Shown: positions 1 through 9,689 of the stretch, one piece after another | How positions within the stretch are numbered: the first letter of the stretch is position 1 | Layout: every line of letters starts with the position of its first letter | Source: Butyrivibrio proteoclasticus P6B7 | GTDB lineage: Bacteria; Bacillota; Clostridia; Lachnospirales; Lachnospiraceae | Assembly: GCF_000622085.1 (NCBI RefSeq) | Contig: NZ_JHWL01000009.1 | Coordinates: 107,547-171,546 of the forward strand | DNA length: 64,000 bases | Direction: 5' to 3' | Program-made: the position numbers and the translations under genes | Notes under the pieces: generated by a model | What the model was told of the DNA's origin: nothing | Seen by the model: the letters and a program-made list of their open reading frames with translations, nothing else | Databases searched by the model: none

Positions 1-54
1 CTCATTTGCAGCCTTTTCTAAAATACTTCTTCTAACATAATTAAAATCCACTAC

Positions 55-1401
55 TTAATACCCCATATTCTTAAGATCACTGACAAGCTGAACATAGAAT
101 TCTCTAACATCAAAACCGTCAATATTCTCTCTGTTTAGATCGATCATGTCGCCGTGGGAAATACCACGAGGACCTGTTGGCGAAAGCATATTAAATCTCT
201 GGCCCCAAGGGAAGGACTTCTCTCCCACAAGACCGTCATTTCTGCCATCAAAGTACTTAACAAGATGGTATGAGAAGTTAAGTGGGAACTTACCACCAGA
301 TGGTCTGCTCATGTAGGTTCCGATACTCTGGTAAAAGACCTTACTTGAATCAGGAGTTATATTATTAAATCTCTCACAGTTTTCGTGAGTAAGATCTGTA
401 ACTGCCTCAATAAAGTTTGGATCAGGATCACCTAGTCTTGAAAGTGTGGCATTATAGGCAGCAGCCACCTTATCCTTAACACCCTGGCCTATCTTACTAA
501 GAAGGTAATCTGCAAATTCACAGCCTCTGTGAGGAGTGTTGATGGTAGTAAGTGAAGCCACCATGTCTTCAACGCCGTATCTTGCAATTGCAGCGCGGCT
601 ATCAAGACCTCCCTTTGAATGGGCTATGATGTTGACCTTCTGACATCCAGTCTCTGCAACGATCTGCTTGATTCTCTCAGCCAGCTCTGCTCCGCATCTT
701 TCTACAGAGGCAGCAGACTGCTGATTGCCAAAGTAGACTGTGGCACCGTTCTGAATAAGCTCATCAGAAATTCTGCCCCAGTAGTTAAGAAAGGATGGCT
801 TAAAATCTCTAAAGAACACACCGTGAACCATAAGAAGAGGATATCTGGTGTGGCAGATCTGCATCATTCTGCGCTGCTCATTAAGAAGGATCTTATTATT
901 CTCAAAATAAGCTTCCTTCTCAGCATTCTTGATCATTCCTGGAAGAACAATGAAGTTAACAGGGAATATCCATCCCCAGAAGTAAGAAGCTGTCTTACTA
1001 ACAATGCCCACCTGAGATGAGCAGGTAATAAGCCTGATAACACCGTTCCAGTAAGTAACCATTGATGTAAGGAAGATAACAATAGTTGAAATCCCCCAGG
1101 TAGCAACGCCATCATGGTAACTTCCAATTACATGTAAAAAGAAAAACACTATCCAGATCACTGTAGCTATCAGCGTAGAAATAAGATTGATTCTAAGAAG
1201 CTCCGCTCCATTAATACAGCCCTTAAGCTTGGAGGTGCGCATCTTGCCAGCCTCTATGGAAGGAATCACATTGATAACTCCAAAAAGACAATAGAAAATA
1301 ATATACAAAAGCCAGTTAAATTCACCTCTTGGAATCAACATAGAAATAGTGGACGCAATTGCTGCCACCACTATACAGAAAACCCTATATACTCTCTTCA
1401 T
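55..1401 (-). CDS. Membrane-anchored lipase/esterase, alpha/beta hydrolase
   Basis: This 448-residue protein starts with about four hydrophobic membrane segments (within residues 1-155), followed by an alpha/beta-hydrolase domain from about residue 185. The nucleophile elbow AHSKGG places Ser262, MVHG near 191 is the usual oxyanion strand, and Asp near 400 (RNDGLVG) and His near 425 (ISHGD) complete a plausible triad. The layout resembles triacylglycerol lipases of the Pseudomonas LipA type, but the substrate is unknown. The N-terminal anchor suggests a membrane-bound catalytic domain. The ATG is preceded by AGGGGA at 7 nt spacing. It lies downstream of the giant palindrome and is probably transcribed separately from the GH4 operon. 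Confidence 0.8.
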   Translation of the reverse strand: MKRVYRVFCIVVAAIASTISMLIPRGEFNWLLYIIFYCLFGVINVIPSIEAGKMRTSKLKGCINGAELLRINLISTLIATVIWIVFFFLHVIGSYHDGVATWGISTIVIFLTSMVTYWNGVIRLITCSSQVGIVSKTASYFWGWIFPVNFIVLPGMIKNAEKEAYFENNKILLNEQRRMMQICHTRYPLLMVHGVFFRDFKPSFLNYWGRISDELIQNGATVYFGNQQSAASVERCGAELAERIKQIVAETGCQKVNIIAHSKGGLDSRAAIARYGVEDMVASLTTINTPHRGCEFADYLLSKIGQGVKDKVAAAYNATLSRLGDPDPNFIEAVTDLTHENCERFNNITPDSSKVFYQSIGTYMSRPSGGKFPLNFSYHLVKYFDGRNDGLVGEKSFPWGQRFNMLSPTGPRGISHGDMIDLNRENIDGFDVREFYVQLVSDLKNMGY

Positions 1402-1430
1402 ACTTAAGTCCCCTAATTCCTCAACAAATT

Positions 1431-1451
1431 GGAAATATTACAAATATTTCC
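1431..1451. promoter_or_regulatory. Short perfect inverted repeat upstream of the lipase gene
   Basis: GGAAATATT and AATATTTCC form a perfect 9-bp inverted repeat around ACA, about 30 bp upstream of the lipase start codon. It could be an operator or a 5'-UTR hairpin. There is no other evidence for function. Confidence 0.3.
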
Positions 1452-1539
1452 TACTAAGAATCCATAATACATCTCTCCCTAAATAAATGCAAACCCCTAG
1501 GAAGTACCGTGCCTCCCCCTCCATTAGCAGTCATAAGCT

Positions 1540-2178
1540 CTCCGCTTCCCACCCGGACCTTTCACTTGTACAAGAGATTTTTTTCGTCACTCGTGACTGA
1601 TGTTTAATGCTTTGCGGGTGGACGTTCTTAATCCTAAGGCTCAAAACTCGCACTGCAAAATACCGCTGGGGGCATCATCTTTATCTAAGTGAGTCTCAGA
1701 TTCAAAATGACAATTTCCAATGTTCTAAGGCGCCCTTCAACGCGCATGCGAAGCGTTGTATGAAGCAGGACGAGGGAGCGTAATCTAAACAAAAAATGTC
1801 ATATGGCGCAGAGCGCCTATAAAAAGAGAAGGTATCAACTTCTTCAAGCTAGCTTGGAAGATTGATACCTTCTCTTTTTAATACGCTTGCAAAGCAAGCT
1901 ATGACATTTTTATCTTGTATGTTTATTCCCCGTCCTGCAAGCTGTTAGCTGCAGCATGCGCTATAAGAAGAAGGGTGCCAGAACATTTGGAAATGTTTCA
2001 TTTTGAAGTGACGAGTGTGATAAAGATGATGCCCCCAGCGGTATTTCGCAGTACTCAGACATGTTGAGCCTTGAGAAGGATTAAGAACGTCCACCTGCAA
2101 AGCTCTTAAACATGTCAGTCACTCACCAGACTCAAAAATATCTCTTGCACAGCGTTATCGGTCCGGGTGGGAAGCGGA
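1540..2178. repeat. Giant imperfect palindrome (about 640 bp) between GH4 and lipase genes
   Basis: Two arms of about 320 bp are reverse complements along nearly their whole length. Paired blocks from outside in: 1540-1557 with 2161-2178 (18 bp perfect); 1621-1644 with the block near 2066-2093 (one 4-nt bulge); the block ending TCTTTATC near 1684 with the one starting GATAAAGA near 2020 (26 bp perfect); 1700-1740 with about 1970-2010; GCAGGACGAGGG near 1764 with CCCCGTCCTGC near 1927; and a central hairpin at about 1820-1880. No convincing ORF crosses it; the reading frames inside are shadows. It starts 6 bp beyond the GH4 stop codon. Transcribed in either direction it would fold into one long segmented hairpin. 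Confidence 0.85.
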
Positions 2179-2183
2179 TCCCC

Positions 2184-3584
2184 TTATTTCCATCCCTCTG
2201 GGAGGTACTTGATTGTGTTGGCGATCATGTCGTCTACCAGGGTGTGGATGTCTTCCTTGGTGCAGGACTTTCCGATGAATTGTGGATCGTTTTCAAAGGC
2301 TTCGTAGACCAGGGATTTGTCGCAGGTTGTGGCTGCTCTGTAGATGCGCTCGTGGTTTTTGATGTGAGGATCTACAAGAGCCTTTACGTCCTCTGGGATG
2401 TTGCCAGCAAATATTGGACGAATTGAATCACGGGAGAATACTGCGTTAGTCTCAACTATGGCATTGGCTGGAAGGTTAGGAATCTGCAATGCATAGTTAG
2501 GGATGTTAACGTTACTTACAAATCTTGAAAGTCCGCAAAGAGCTTTGATAAGGAGGATTCCCTCTTCTCCTGTTGGCTCAAGCTTCATCTCCTCTTCGCC
2601 GCTTGCAAGGCGTTTGCTTCTATCAAGACGCTCTACAAGATCATCCTTTCTCCAGGCAACACTAGTAAGAGCAAAATCCCAGGATTTAACTGTCTCAGGA
2701 TCCTTAAGGTACTGATCTCCCGGCATGAACTCTGCAAGATGTCTGTCTCCTGCTGCAGCAATAAGACCGTACTTATTAAAGAGATCCATCTTAACTCTGT
2801 GCTTGCAGACAAAGTTGGCGTTGAGCCAGTTCTCGCTTTCGATGGATACGCCCTCATCAAAGTGCTTGTCTATATAACTTCTATAGATTGGGAAAAGATC
2901 TTTTCCCTTATACGAGCTCTCTGTAAACCAGGTGAAATGATTGATTCCCACAACGTTAACAAATACATCGTGCCAGTCTTCTATCTTTTCACCAGTCTCT
3001 TTTTCATAAACAGTCTGAAGAACCTTCTGGGTTCCAAATACCTCATGACAGCAGCCAAAGGCCTTGATCTGTGGGAAAGCCTCATAGAGAGCCTTAACGC
3101 AAAGTGACATAGGATTGGTGTAGTTGATGACCCAGGCATCAGGAGAAAACTCCTTTATGGCGTTAGCAATCTCTGTGAACATAGGAATGGTTCTAAGAGC
3201 TCTTATCATGCCACCGCATCCTGCTGTGTCGCCTACGGACTGGTAAATGCCAAGTCTCTCAGGAAGGTGAACATCAGATTCCATCTCATCAAAGGTTCCA
3301 GGAAGGATTGAGATAACAACAAAGTCTGTGCCTGTAAGGGCCTCCTGAAGGGAAGTCTTTACTTCAAACTTCCAGTCCCCCTTAGCATCTGTCCTTGACA
3401 TAAGGTGATTACCTATAGAAGCGTTAACCCCAGCTGCCTCCTCATCAAGGTCATACAGACGGATTGTCCCCGAAATCTCGTCGTCAAGAGCAAGGTCAGT
3501 CATAAAGGTCCAAGCCCAGCCCCTAGATCCACCGCCGATGTAGGCGATGTTCACATCCTTCATCTTTCCATCAACAAATTTCAT
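2184..3584 (-). CDS. lplD: Glycoside hydrolase family 4, probable alpha-galacturonidase (LplD-like)
   Basis: This 466-residue NAD- and metal-dependent GH4 enzyme has the N-terminal dinucleotide fold IGGGSRGW (residues 16-23), NYTNP (154-158), and the metal-site segment GCCHEVFG with Cys179-His180-Glu181-Val182, then VVGINHFTWF (211-220). As I recall, a CHEV tetrapeptide at the metal site marks alpha-galacturonidases such as Bacillus subtilis LplD, whereas alpha-galactosidases and alpha-glucosidases carry other residues there. It is the last gene of an operon whose order (SBP, permease, permease, GH4) matches lplABCD. It should cut imported galacturonic-acid-containing oligosaccharides in the cytoplasm. 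A strong GAGAGGAG site lies 8 nt before the ATG. Confidence 0.85.
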   Translation of the reverse strand: MKFVDGKMKDVNIAYIGGGSRGWAWTFMTDLALDDEISGTIRLYDLDEEAAGVNASIGNHLMSRTDAKGDWKFEVKTSLQEALTGTDFVVISILPGTFDEMESDVHLPERLGIYQSVGDTAGCGGMIRALRTIPMFTEIANAIKEFSPDAWVINYTNPMSLCVKALYEAFPQIKAFGCCHEVFGTQKVLQTVYEKETGEKIEDWHDVFVNVVGINHFTWFTESSYKGKDLFPIYRSYIDKHFDEGVSIESENWLNANFVCKHRVKMDLFNKYGLIAAAGDRHLAEFMPGDQYLKDPETVKSWDFALTSVAWRKDDLVERLDRSKRLASGEEEMKLEPTGEEGILLIKALCGLSRFVSNVNIPNYALQIPNLPANAIVETNAVFSRDSIRPIFAGNIPEDVKALVDPHIKNHERIYRAATTCDKSLVYEAFENDPQFIGKSCTKEDIHTLVDDMIANTIKYLPEGWK

Positions 3585-3680
3585 AATACATACTCCTCTC
3601 TTCCCTTTTATACATAGTTAACGCCGGGTCTGCGCACAGGGCACAAACTCGGCGCTTAGTTCAAACAGTTGTGTAACTAA

Positions 3681-4526
3681 TTATCCCTTGATACCAGAGC
3701 TTGCAATTCCTTCTACCAGCGACTTCTGGAAGATAAGGAAAAGAATTGTAGCAGGGAGAATTGACAATGTGGACATTGCCAGTGTTGCTCCTATATCAGA
3801 GCCTGAGTTAGGATCGTTAAAGAGCTTAAGAGCAAGAGAAATAGGTCTCATCTCAGGTCTTGTTACATAAAGCAGTGCTGAAAGGTAATCATCCCATCTC
3901 CAAATGAATGAGAAGATAGCACTTGTGATAAGAGCAGGTGTAATAAGAGGAAGGATTACACGGAAGAAGATTCCATAGTAAGAGCAGCCATCGATCTTGG
4001 CAGCCTCGTCCAGCTCTTTTGGCACACCACCAATAAAGTTCATGATAAGGTATACAAAGAATCCCTGAATCGCGAAGAAATAAGGAACGATCATAGGATT
4101 AAAGGTTCCAACCCATCCAAGATGTCTAAACCACATGTACTGTGGGATCATCATGATCTGAGGTGGAAGCATCATTGTAGCCAGTACCAGGATAAAGAGA
4201 AATCTCTTTAGCTTAAACTGGAGTCTCTGAAGTGCATAAGCAACAAATGCTGATGAGATCAGAGTTCCAAAGGTTGATAAAAGTGAAATAAAGAATGAAT
4301 TCTTAAAAAATGTTGCGAAGGTATATCCCATAAAGCCCTTCCAACCATTTCTGTAGTTATCCAAGGTCCACTGAGTTGGAATCAGATGTCTTGATGTGGC
4401 AAGAATTGTGTTGGTTGGCTTAAAGGAACTTAATATCATCCATAACAGGGGATACACCATTATGAATGCGCCAATAGCAACAAGTACGTGGTATACTATT
4501 GCGCCCACAGTTTTCTTTTTACTCAT
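3681..4526 (-). CDS. lplC: Carbohydrate ABC transporter permease, MalG/LplC type
   Basis: This 281-residue integral membrane protein has six predicted helices. The cytoplasmic EAA loop (DEAAKIDGCSYYGIFFRVILP, about residues 190-210) docks to the ATPase subunit. The protein begins with a short basic tail and ends with the GIKG-type tail common in this family. It pairs with the upstream permease gene (20 bp gap) to form the channel of a CUT1-type sugar importer. No ATPase gene is in the operon, so a shared MsmX-like ATPase elsewhere in the genome is expected. Confidence 0.88.
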   Translation of the reverse strand: MSKKKTVGAIVYHVLVAIGAFIMVYPLLWMILSSFKPTNTILATSRHLIPTQWTLDNYRNGWKGFMGYTFATFFKNSFFISLLSTFGTLISSAFVAYALQRLQFKLKRFLFILVLATMMLPPQIMMIPQYMWFRHLGWVGTFNPMIVPYFFAIQGFFVYLIMNFIGGVPKELDEAAKIDGCSYYGIFFRVILPLITPALITSAIFSFIWRWDDYLSALLYVTRPEMRPISLALKLFNDPNSGSDIGATLAMSTLSILPATILFLIFQKSLVEGIASSGIKG

Positions 4527-4546
4527 ATGTGTCTATCCTCCTGATT

Positions 4547-5452
4547 TTAGTCTTCGTAAACCCACTTGTTACGGCTAAGGAATAAAAGAGCTGTAACAGT
4601 AGATACAATTATGAGCATGATCCATGCAAGGGCTGAAGCATAACCCATCTGGCTCTTTCCCTGTGTAGGGAAGGCTTTGTTGTAAACATACAGTGTGTAG
4701 AACAATGTACTGTTCTTAGGATCACCGTTTGTAATAAGTTTACTCTGTGTGAAAGCCAGGAATGAGTTGATTGTCTGCTGAACAAGGTTAAAGAAAATTG
4801 TTGGAGTAAGAAGCGGAAGTGTTATCCTCCAGAACTGTTTCCACTTGTTAGCGCCGTCAACCATGGCTGCCTCATAGAGCTCTTTGTTTATCTGTTTAAG
4901 GGCAGATAAGAAAATAAGCATTGAAGAACCAAACTGCCATACCGTCAAAATGATAAGAACCCATATAGCAGAACTTTCACTAAACCAGTTGAAATTACTC
5001 ATGCCTGGGAAAAACAGGCTAAGGAATGCATTGATAATACCTGTAGATTCAAACATTCTACGCCACAAAATAGCTATAGCTACTGATCCACCAATGATAG
5101 AAGGCAGATAATATGTGGCTCTGTAAAGGCCTGTTGCCTTGGTATCTCTGCAAAGAATAAGTGCAATGATAAGAGCAAATATAACCTTTAAAGGTGTGCC
5201 GATAAGTGCATAGTAACAGGTAACCTTAAGGGCCTTCCAGAAAACTTCATCCTGGAAAATATTTACATAGTTTCTAAGACCTACAAATGTAGGTGCATTC
5301 TGAATATCGTATTTACAAAATGAATAATACAAGGACAGAACCATCGGAATCATAAGGAATAAAGCAAAACCGATGATGAAGGGAAGGCTGAATACGTAAC
5401 CAGCTACCTTCTCCTGCCCCATGAAATGTCTTAAGCTCTTTTTCTTCTCCAT
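4547..5452 (-). CDS. lplB: Carbohydrate ABC transporter permease, MalF/LplB type
   Basis: This 301-residue protein has six predicted membrane helices and an EAA loop (YEAAMVDGANKWKQFWRITLP, about residues 196-216). It is the first of the two channel subunits and follows the binding-protein gene after a 104-bp gap containing a stem-loop. With the MalG-like partner it should import the same oligosaccharide that the downstream GH4 enzyme degrades. Confidence 0.88.
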   Translation of the reverse strand: MEKKKSLRHFMGQEKVAGYVFSLPFIIGFALFLMIPMVLSLYYSFCKYDIQNAPTFVGLRNYVNIFQDEVFWKALKVTCYYALIGTPLKVIFALIIALILCRDTKATGLYRATYYLPSIIGGSVAIAILWRRMFESTGIINAFLSLFFPGMSNFNWFSESSAIWVLIILTVWQFGSSMLIFLSALKQINKELYEAAMVDGANKWKQFWRITLPLLTPTIFFNLVQQTINSFLAFTQSKLITNGDPKNSTLFYTLYVYNKAFPTQGKSQMGYASALAWIMLIIVSTVTALLFLSRNKWVYED

Positions 5453-5506
5453 GTCAGTGTTTCCTTTCGCAGTAGTTTATCAGTACGAGCTTACCTTTAA
5501 TAAGCA

Positions 5507-5534
5507 GGAAGGGCACCTAAGAAGATGCCCTTCC
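5507..5534 (-). other. Intra-operon stem-loop after the SBP gene
   Basis: GGAAGGGCA (5507-5515) pairs perfectly with TGCCCTTCC (5526-5534), a 9-bp G+C-rich stem between the binding-protein stop codon and the first permease gene. No T-run follows on the minus strand, so it is unlikely to be a full terminator. Such stems often stabilise the upstream SBP message and lower the dose of downstream permeases; that role is inferred. Confidence 0.55.
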
Positions 5535-5556
5535 CTTAGAATCGTACTATTTGGAA

Positions 5557-6999
5557 TTAATAATCTGCTGCAATCTTGGATGCGCTGTCTACCAGCTTGG
5601 TAGCTGCTTCCTCTGCTGAGATTGAAGGCTTAGGATCAAGTACTTCATCAGCTGTTGGCTTGATTGCATCATCATTAACTGTTCCTGCATAACCAGGAAG
5701 TGATGGGAAGATTGGGCTTGAGTTAGCTGCTACGAACTCAAGGTATTTAACAATTACAGGATATGTAGGATCCTTTTCTCCAACTGCATCTGCGATGTCT
5801 GCAGCAACCTTTGTGCTTGCTGGAACACCACGCTCAGCCTGAAGAAGGATACCAGCCTGTGTATCGTTGATAAGGTAGTTAAGGAATGCTACTGCAAGAT
5901 CAGGGTTCTTTGTATCTGTTGTGATTGAGAAGAACTGACCTGGCTTTAAGTAGTTAGCCTGTGTAGGATTGTTCTCTGGCCAGCTTGTGATACCAAGCTC
6001 GATTCCGTCAGCCTCAGCAGCTGCCTGATAAGCAGAAAGCTGATTAGAGAATGCAAATGCAACCCATGTTCTAACTGAAGGATCTGTACCATAAACAAGT
6101 GGATACTCAGGAATTGTAGCTTCACTTACGTTAGCAATCTTGTTAGTATCATACATCCAGCCCTCTGATACGCCATCGAGAAGTCTCTGATAGTAGCCAG
6201 TCATCTCTTCAACTGATGTTGAAAGACCGTCTGCCTCAAAGAATGCCTGATGTCCAAGGCCACGTGCATAATATGTTAATGGGTTCTCTGAATTGGTATT
6301 ACCATAGATAACACCATATCCTGACTCTTCGTAGATCTTCTTAGAAAGCTCTGCGAACTGATCCCATGTCATGTTATCTGGAACTTCGATCCCAAGCTCA
6401 TCTGTAAGTGTCTTGTTGTAAAGAAGCGCTGGAGCATTCTCACCTGCACATACAGCGTAGATGTGTCCATCTGATGAGCTTCTTCCTGTATCTACGATAC
6501 TAGGAGAAACGTTGCTAAGATCAAGAGCACCGCTCTCTACATAAGGAGTAAGGTCAAGGAGGTTACCTGCCTCTACCCACTGCTCAATGAAAGCGTAATC
6601 CTGCTGCATGATATCAGGAAGCATATCGCTGGCTGCAAAGGTCTGCATCTGTGGCCAGTAATCGTTCCATGTCTGAGCATTTAAGTTGAAAGTGATATTT
6701 GGATAAACTTCAGAAAAATAATCGCAGGCGTTCTTAGTAACTTCATCTCTTACCTGGTTGCCCCACCAACCAAAGTTGAGCTCTACATCTCCGGCTGTAG
6801 CTGGATCATAGGTTCCAACTGCAAGTGGTGAATCCACTGGAGTAGCTGCTGGCTGTGACTCAGATGAGGTATTCTCTGTCTGATTAGCATCTCCTGATGT
6901 ATCATTGGAAGTAGTTGTTCCACCACCATTTCCACTGCAGGCAGCAAGTGACAATACCATTACTCCGGAAAGCATAATTGATACTAGTTTCTTCTTCAT
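5557..6999 (-). CDS. lplA: Extracellular solute-binding lipoprotein, LplA type
   Basis: This 480-residue lipoprotein has a signal peptide and lipobox LSLAAC (lipidated Cys21), followed by a low-complexity Gly/Thr/Ser/Asn linker and an extracellular solute-binding family 1 domain. I start it at the ATG at 6999, because GGAGGGGA stands just before it and the signal peptide begins there; an in-frame extension to 7089 would destroy the signal. As the first transporter gene it should capture the oligosaccharide outside the cell. A 143-bp gap to the GH31 gene may hold a second promoter (TATAGT near 7092), but the match is weak. Confidence 0.87.
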   Translation of the reverse strand: MKKKLVSIMLSGVMVLSLAACSGNGGGTTTSNDTSGDANQTENTSSESQPAATPVDSPLAVGTYDPATAGDVELNFGWWGNQVRDEVTKNACDYFSEVYPNITFNLNAQTWNDYWPQMQTFAASDMLPDIMQQDYAFIEQWVEAGNLLDLTPYVESGALDLSNVSPSIVDTGRSSSDGHIYAVCAGENAPALLYNKTLTDELGIEVPDNMTWDQFAELSKKIYEESGYGVIYGNTNSENPLTYYARGLGHQAFFEADGLSTSVEEMTGYYQRLLDGVSEGWMYDTNKIANVSEATIPEYPLVYGTDPSVRTWVAFAFSNQLSAYQAAAEADGIELGITSWPENNPTQANYLKPGQFFSITTDTKNPDLAVAFLNYLINDTQAGILLQAERGVPASTKVAADIADAVGEKDPTYPVIVKYLEFVAANSSPIFPSLPGYAGTVNDDAIKPTADEVLDPKPSISAEEAATKLVDSASKIAADY

Positions 7000-7142
7000 T
7001 TGTTCCCCTCCTATTTTGTTATCAACGGGATTCCGTCTCGTCAAAACTACTAAGTAAATTATACTTGGAATTATGTGCTTCGTAAACATTCACTATATCA
7101 TAGTGCAAGAATGGCAAACTTTTGTACAACATTCACAAAGTA

Positions 7143-9662
7143 TTACATACCAATGAGATCAAACTCCTCAAAAGACACCTTAATAGTCATGTCCTTCTTA
7201 GGATTGTCGAATTTAACTAAAGCTGACCTTACTGTTTCGCTGTAATACCAGCAATTATCAGTGTTTACAAACTTATCTCTATCCAAAATGTGAGTGAGTT
7301 CTTTACCATCAACCGATATCCACAGAGGAGCTTTTTCTTTATGTACAAAAGTTGCACAAATCTTCTCGATGGAATCTGTAAAGGAGCCCTCTGACTTAAA
7401 GGAAACCTCCGCGATTCCGGTTCCTTTCATAGTTATGGTAGTTTTCTTATATACTCCATTTTCATAGTCATTGCTCTTTCCATCGTCGTCGTAATAAACA
7501 TAGGTTGAAGTATGCTCTCTTCCATCTGTGTAAGGAATAAAGGTAAGTCCCAGTGTGGTTACAGGGTCCTTTTCCGCATTCATAAGCTGATTCATAGCTG
7601 CAGGAAGGATAGCTCCCTCCCTTAAGAACCTTGGAATAGAGTTTATATTTACAGGGATAGAGATCATCTGTCCGCCTTCATGGCAGTTAAAGTTGTTCTC
7701 TACGTCGTACCACTTGGTTCCAGCTGGAAGATATACATCTTTTACAATCTGGCCCTTATCAAGTACATTGGAAACCAATAGGTCTTTTCCCAGCATGAAC
7801 TCATAGTTCTCTTCATAGACATTAGGGTCGTTCTGGAACTCATAAACCAGAGGCCTCATAATCGGAGCTCCTGTCTCGTGAGCCAGAGCTTCAAGAGAAT
7901 ACAGATGAGGAAGCATGCGGTAACGAAGAAGTATCGCCTCACGGATCCTGTCAGTCTGTCTTGAGTACATCCAGGGCTCAGTTACAGTATTGTCGCTACT
8001 TGCTGAGTGTATTGAAAATCTTGGCATGAAGATTCCATGCTGAACCCAACGTACAAACAACTCTTCCTCAGGAGCAGGACCTGCAAAACCTCCAACATCG
8101 CAGCCGATATTAGGCTGTCCTGAAAGGCTCTCTCCCAGCATCGTAGGAATATTGTGCTTAAGACTGTTCCAGGAAGTGAAGTTGTCTCCAACCCAGTTCT
8201 GGGCGTATTTCTGAATACCTGAACTTCCACTTCTGCAGACCACATATGGTCTCGCCTTAGGATCATGCTCTTTTACCGCGTCGCAGGCAAGCTTACTCAT
8301 GATGGTACACATAACTGGCTTAAACTCGCCAATTGTTCCGCCCTCTCCATCATAATCACAGATGCAGTCGTGATCTAAGAGACTGTCATACTCGCAGTTA
8401 TCGTCCCAGATAGAATCGGTGCCAATATCAATGACGGCTTCTGTGAGATATTTTTTCCATAATTCTCTGCCCTTCTTACTGGTGAAATCCCAAAAAGACC
8501 CAGGACCGCCCCACCATGCACCTACAGCAGGCTCCTTATCATTCTCACTATCTTTTACAAAGACGCCATCTTCTTTGAATTTCTCATAATCAGGATGCAC
8601 TAAAAGAACTCCAGGCTTAACGTTAGGTACATTCTGGGCTCCAAGCTCGTTCATCCTTGCAAAGTAGGCCTTAGGATCAGGGAATCTGTCCTTATTCCAG
8701 GTAAATACGCATCTCTTGTTGCCAACTGATGTATATCCTGATGATAAGTGGAAGCCATCAATTGGAAAGCCCTTTCTGCGCACTGTTTCAACGAATTCAA
8801 TAAGGGCCTTGTCAGAATCCTTTTCAAGCTCTGAGTAGTACATGGATGATCCCTGATAGCCAAGAGCTCTTTTTGGAAGAAGGGCTGGACGGCCAGTCAG
8901 GCGTGTATAATCGTCAAGAATACTCTCAATTGAAGGGCCTGCGAAGATAAACAGGTCAAGATCTCCTCCATCAGCCTGGAAGTAGGTATATCTTGGCCAG
9001 TAGTTACTCTTCTCCTTACCCATGTTAAATACTGACTCAAAGAAGTTGTTGTAATAGAAACCTGCAGCCTTCTTGGTATCCCTGTCAAGTCTTAAATAGA
9101 AAGGCATGTGCTTATACATGGTATCGCACTTCTCTGGATCATAGGCCCAGGAATCTGTAGCTCTTTCTCTAAGGAACTCCTTATTCTTGTTAAGAGGCCC
9201 TGTCTTCTCACCAAAGCCGTAGAAAACATCGTCCTCCTTCATGCGAGAGTAGGAAGTGACGCGGCTGTTAGAGTCCTTAACAAAAGGATTCCCCGAAATC
9301 CCTTCATAAAGCACATCTCCATCGCCGTCCACCAGCTTGATATTAAGCGGATTCTTGGTAATAAAGAGCTTCTTATCTGCAGCAGAAAGAACTATCTCTT
9401 CTTCCCTTTCTTCGCACTTACAGTCAAGAGCCTTTACATGCTCTCTTTCACCTTCAAACAAAAAGTCCAGTCTGTCTTCCCAGGCCGTAAGCTGAAGGAC
9501 ATAGGATCCTTCCGGCTTTTGAAGGCTCTTTTCATCAAAGGACACCTTAAGCCTAATGATGCTGTCAGTTACAAAGCACACCTTCATATAGGCCTTGTCG
9601 AATTTAACAAGGAATCCTTCATTTATCTTTTCTATAGATTCAAATTTCTTGCAAATATCCAT
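7143..9662 (-). CDS. Glycoside hydrolase family 31 (alpha-glucosidase/alpha-xylosidase type)
   Basis: This 839-residue protein without signal peptide is cytoplasmic. It has an N-terminal beta-sandwich, a (beta/alpha)8 barrel and C-terminal beta domains. The nucleophile motif IWDDNCEY places the catalytic Asp at 421 (W-x-D-x-N-E pattern), and the acid/base region VGDNFTSWNSL follows at about residues 490-500. DGFHLSSGYTS near 303 is the substrate-binding strand. Specificity inside GH31 (alpha-glucoside, alpha-xyloside or alpha-galactoside) cannot be read from these motifs. Its place between an esterase and lpl-like genes suggests it removes a side sugar from the imported oligosaccharide. The SD is GGGGGGAAGA. 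Confidence 0.88.
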   Translation of the reverse strand: MDICKKFESIEKINEGFLVKFDKAYMKVCFVTDSIIRLKVSFDEKSLQKPEGSYVLQLTAWEDRLDFLFEGEREHVKALDCKCEEREEEIVLSAADKKLFITKNPLNIKLVDGDGDVLYEGISGNPFVKDSNSRVTSYSRMKEDDVFYGFGEKTGPLNKNKEFLRERATDSWAYDPEKCDTMYKHMPFYLRLDRDTKKAAGFYYNNFFESVFNMGKEKSNYWPRYTYFQADGGDLDLFIFAGPSIESILDDYTRLTGRPALLPKRALGYQGSSMYYSELEKDSDKALIEFVETVRRKGFPIDGFHLSSGYTSVGNKRCVFTWNKDRFPDPKAYFARMNELGAQNVPNVKPGVLLVHPDYEKFKEDGVFVKDSENDKEPAVGAWWGGPGSFWDFTSKKGRELWKKYLTEAVIDIGTDSIWDDNCEYDSLLDHDCICDYDGEGGTIGEFKPVMCTIMSKLACDAVKEHDPKARPYVVCRSGSSGIQKYAQNWVGDNFTSWNSLKHNIPTMLGESLSGQPNIGCDVGGFAGPAPEEELFVRWVQHGIFMPRFSIHSASSDNTVTEPWMYSRQTDRIREAILLRYRMLPHLYSLEALAHETGAPIMRPLVYEFQNDPNVYEENYEFMLGKDLLVSNVLDKGQIVKDVYLPAGTKWYDVENNFNCHEGGQMISIPVNINSIPRFLREGAILPAAMNQLMNAEKDPVTTLGLTFIPYTDGREHTSTYVYYDDDGKSNDYENGVYKKTTITMKGTGIAEVSFKSEGSFTDSIEKICATFVHKEKAPLWISVDGKELTHILDRDKFVNTDNCWYYSETVRSALVKFDNPKKDMTIKVSFEEFDLIGM

Positions 9663-9689
9663 ATCTGCTCTTCCCCCCTTTAGTTGGAA

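Noticed and set aside
2112..2426. 104-codon plus-strand ORF across the edge of the giant palindrome
   Set aside because: It is half palindrome arm and half antisense to GH4, without SD or recognisable motif.
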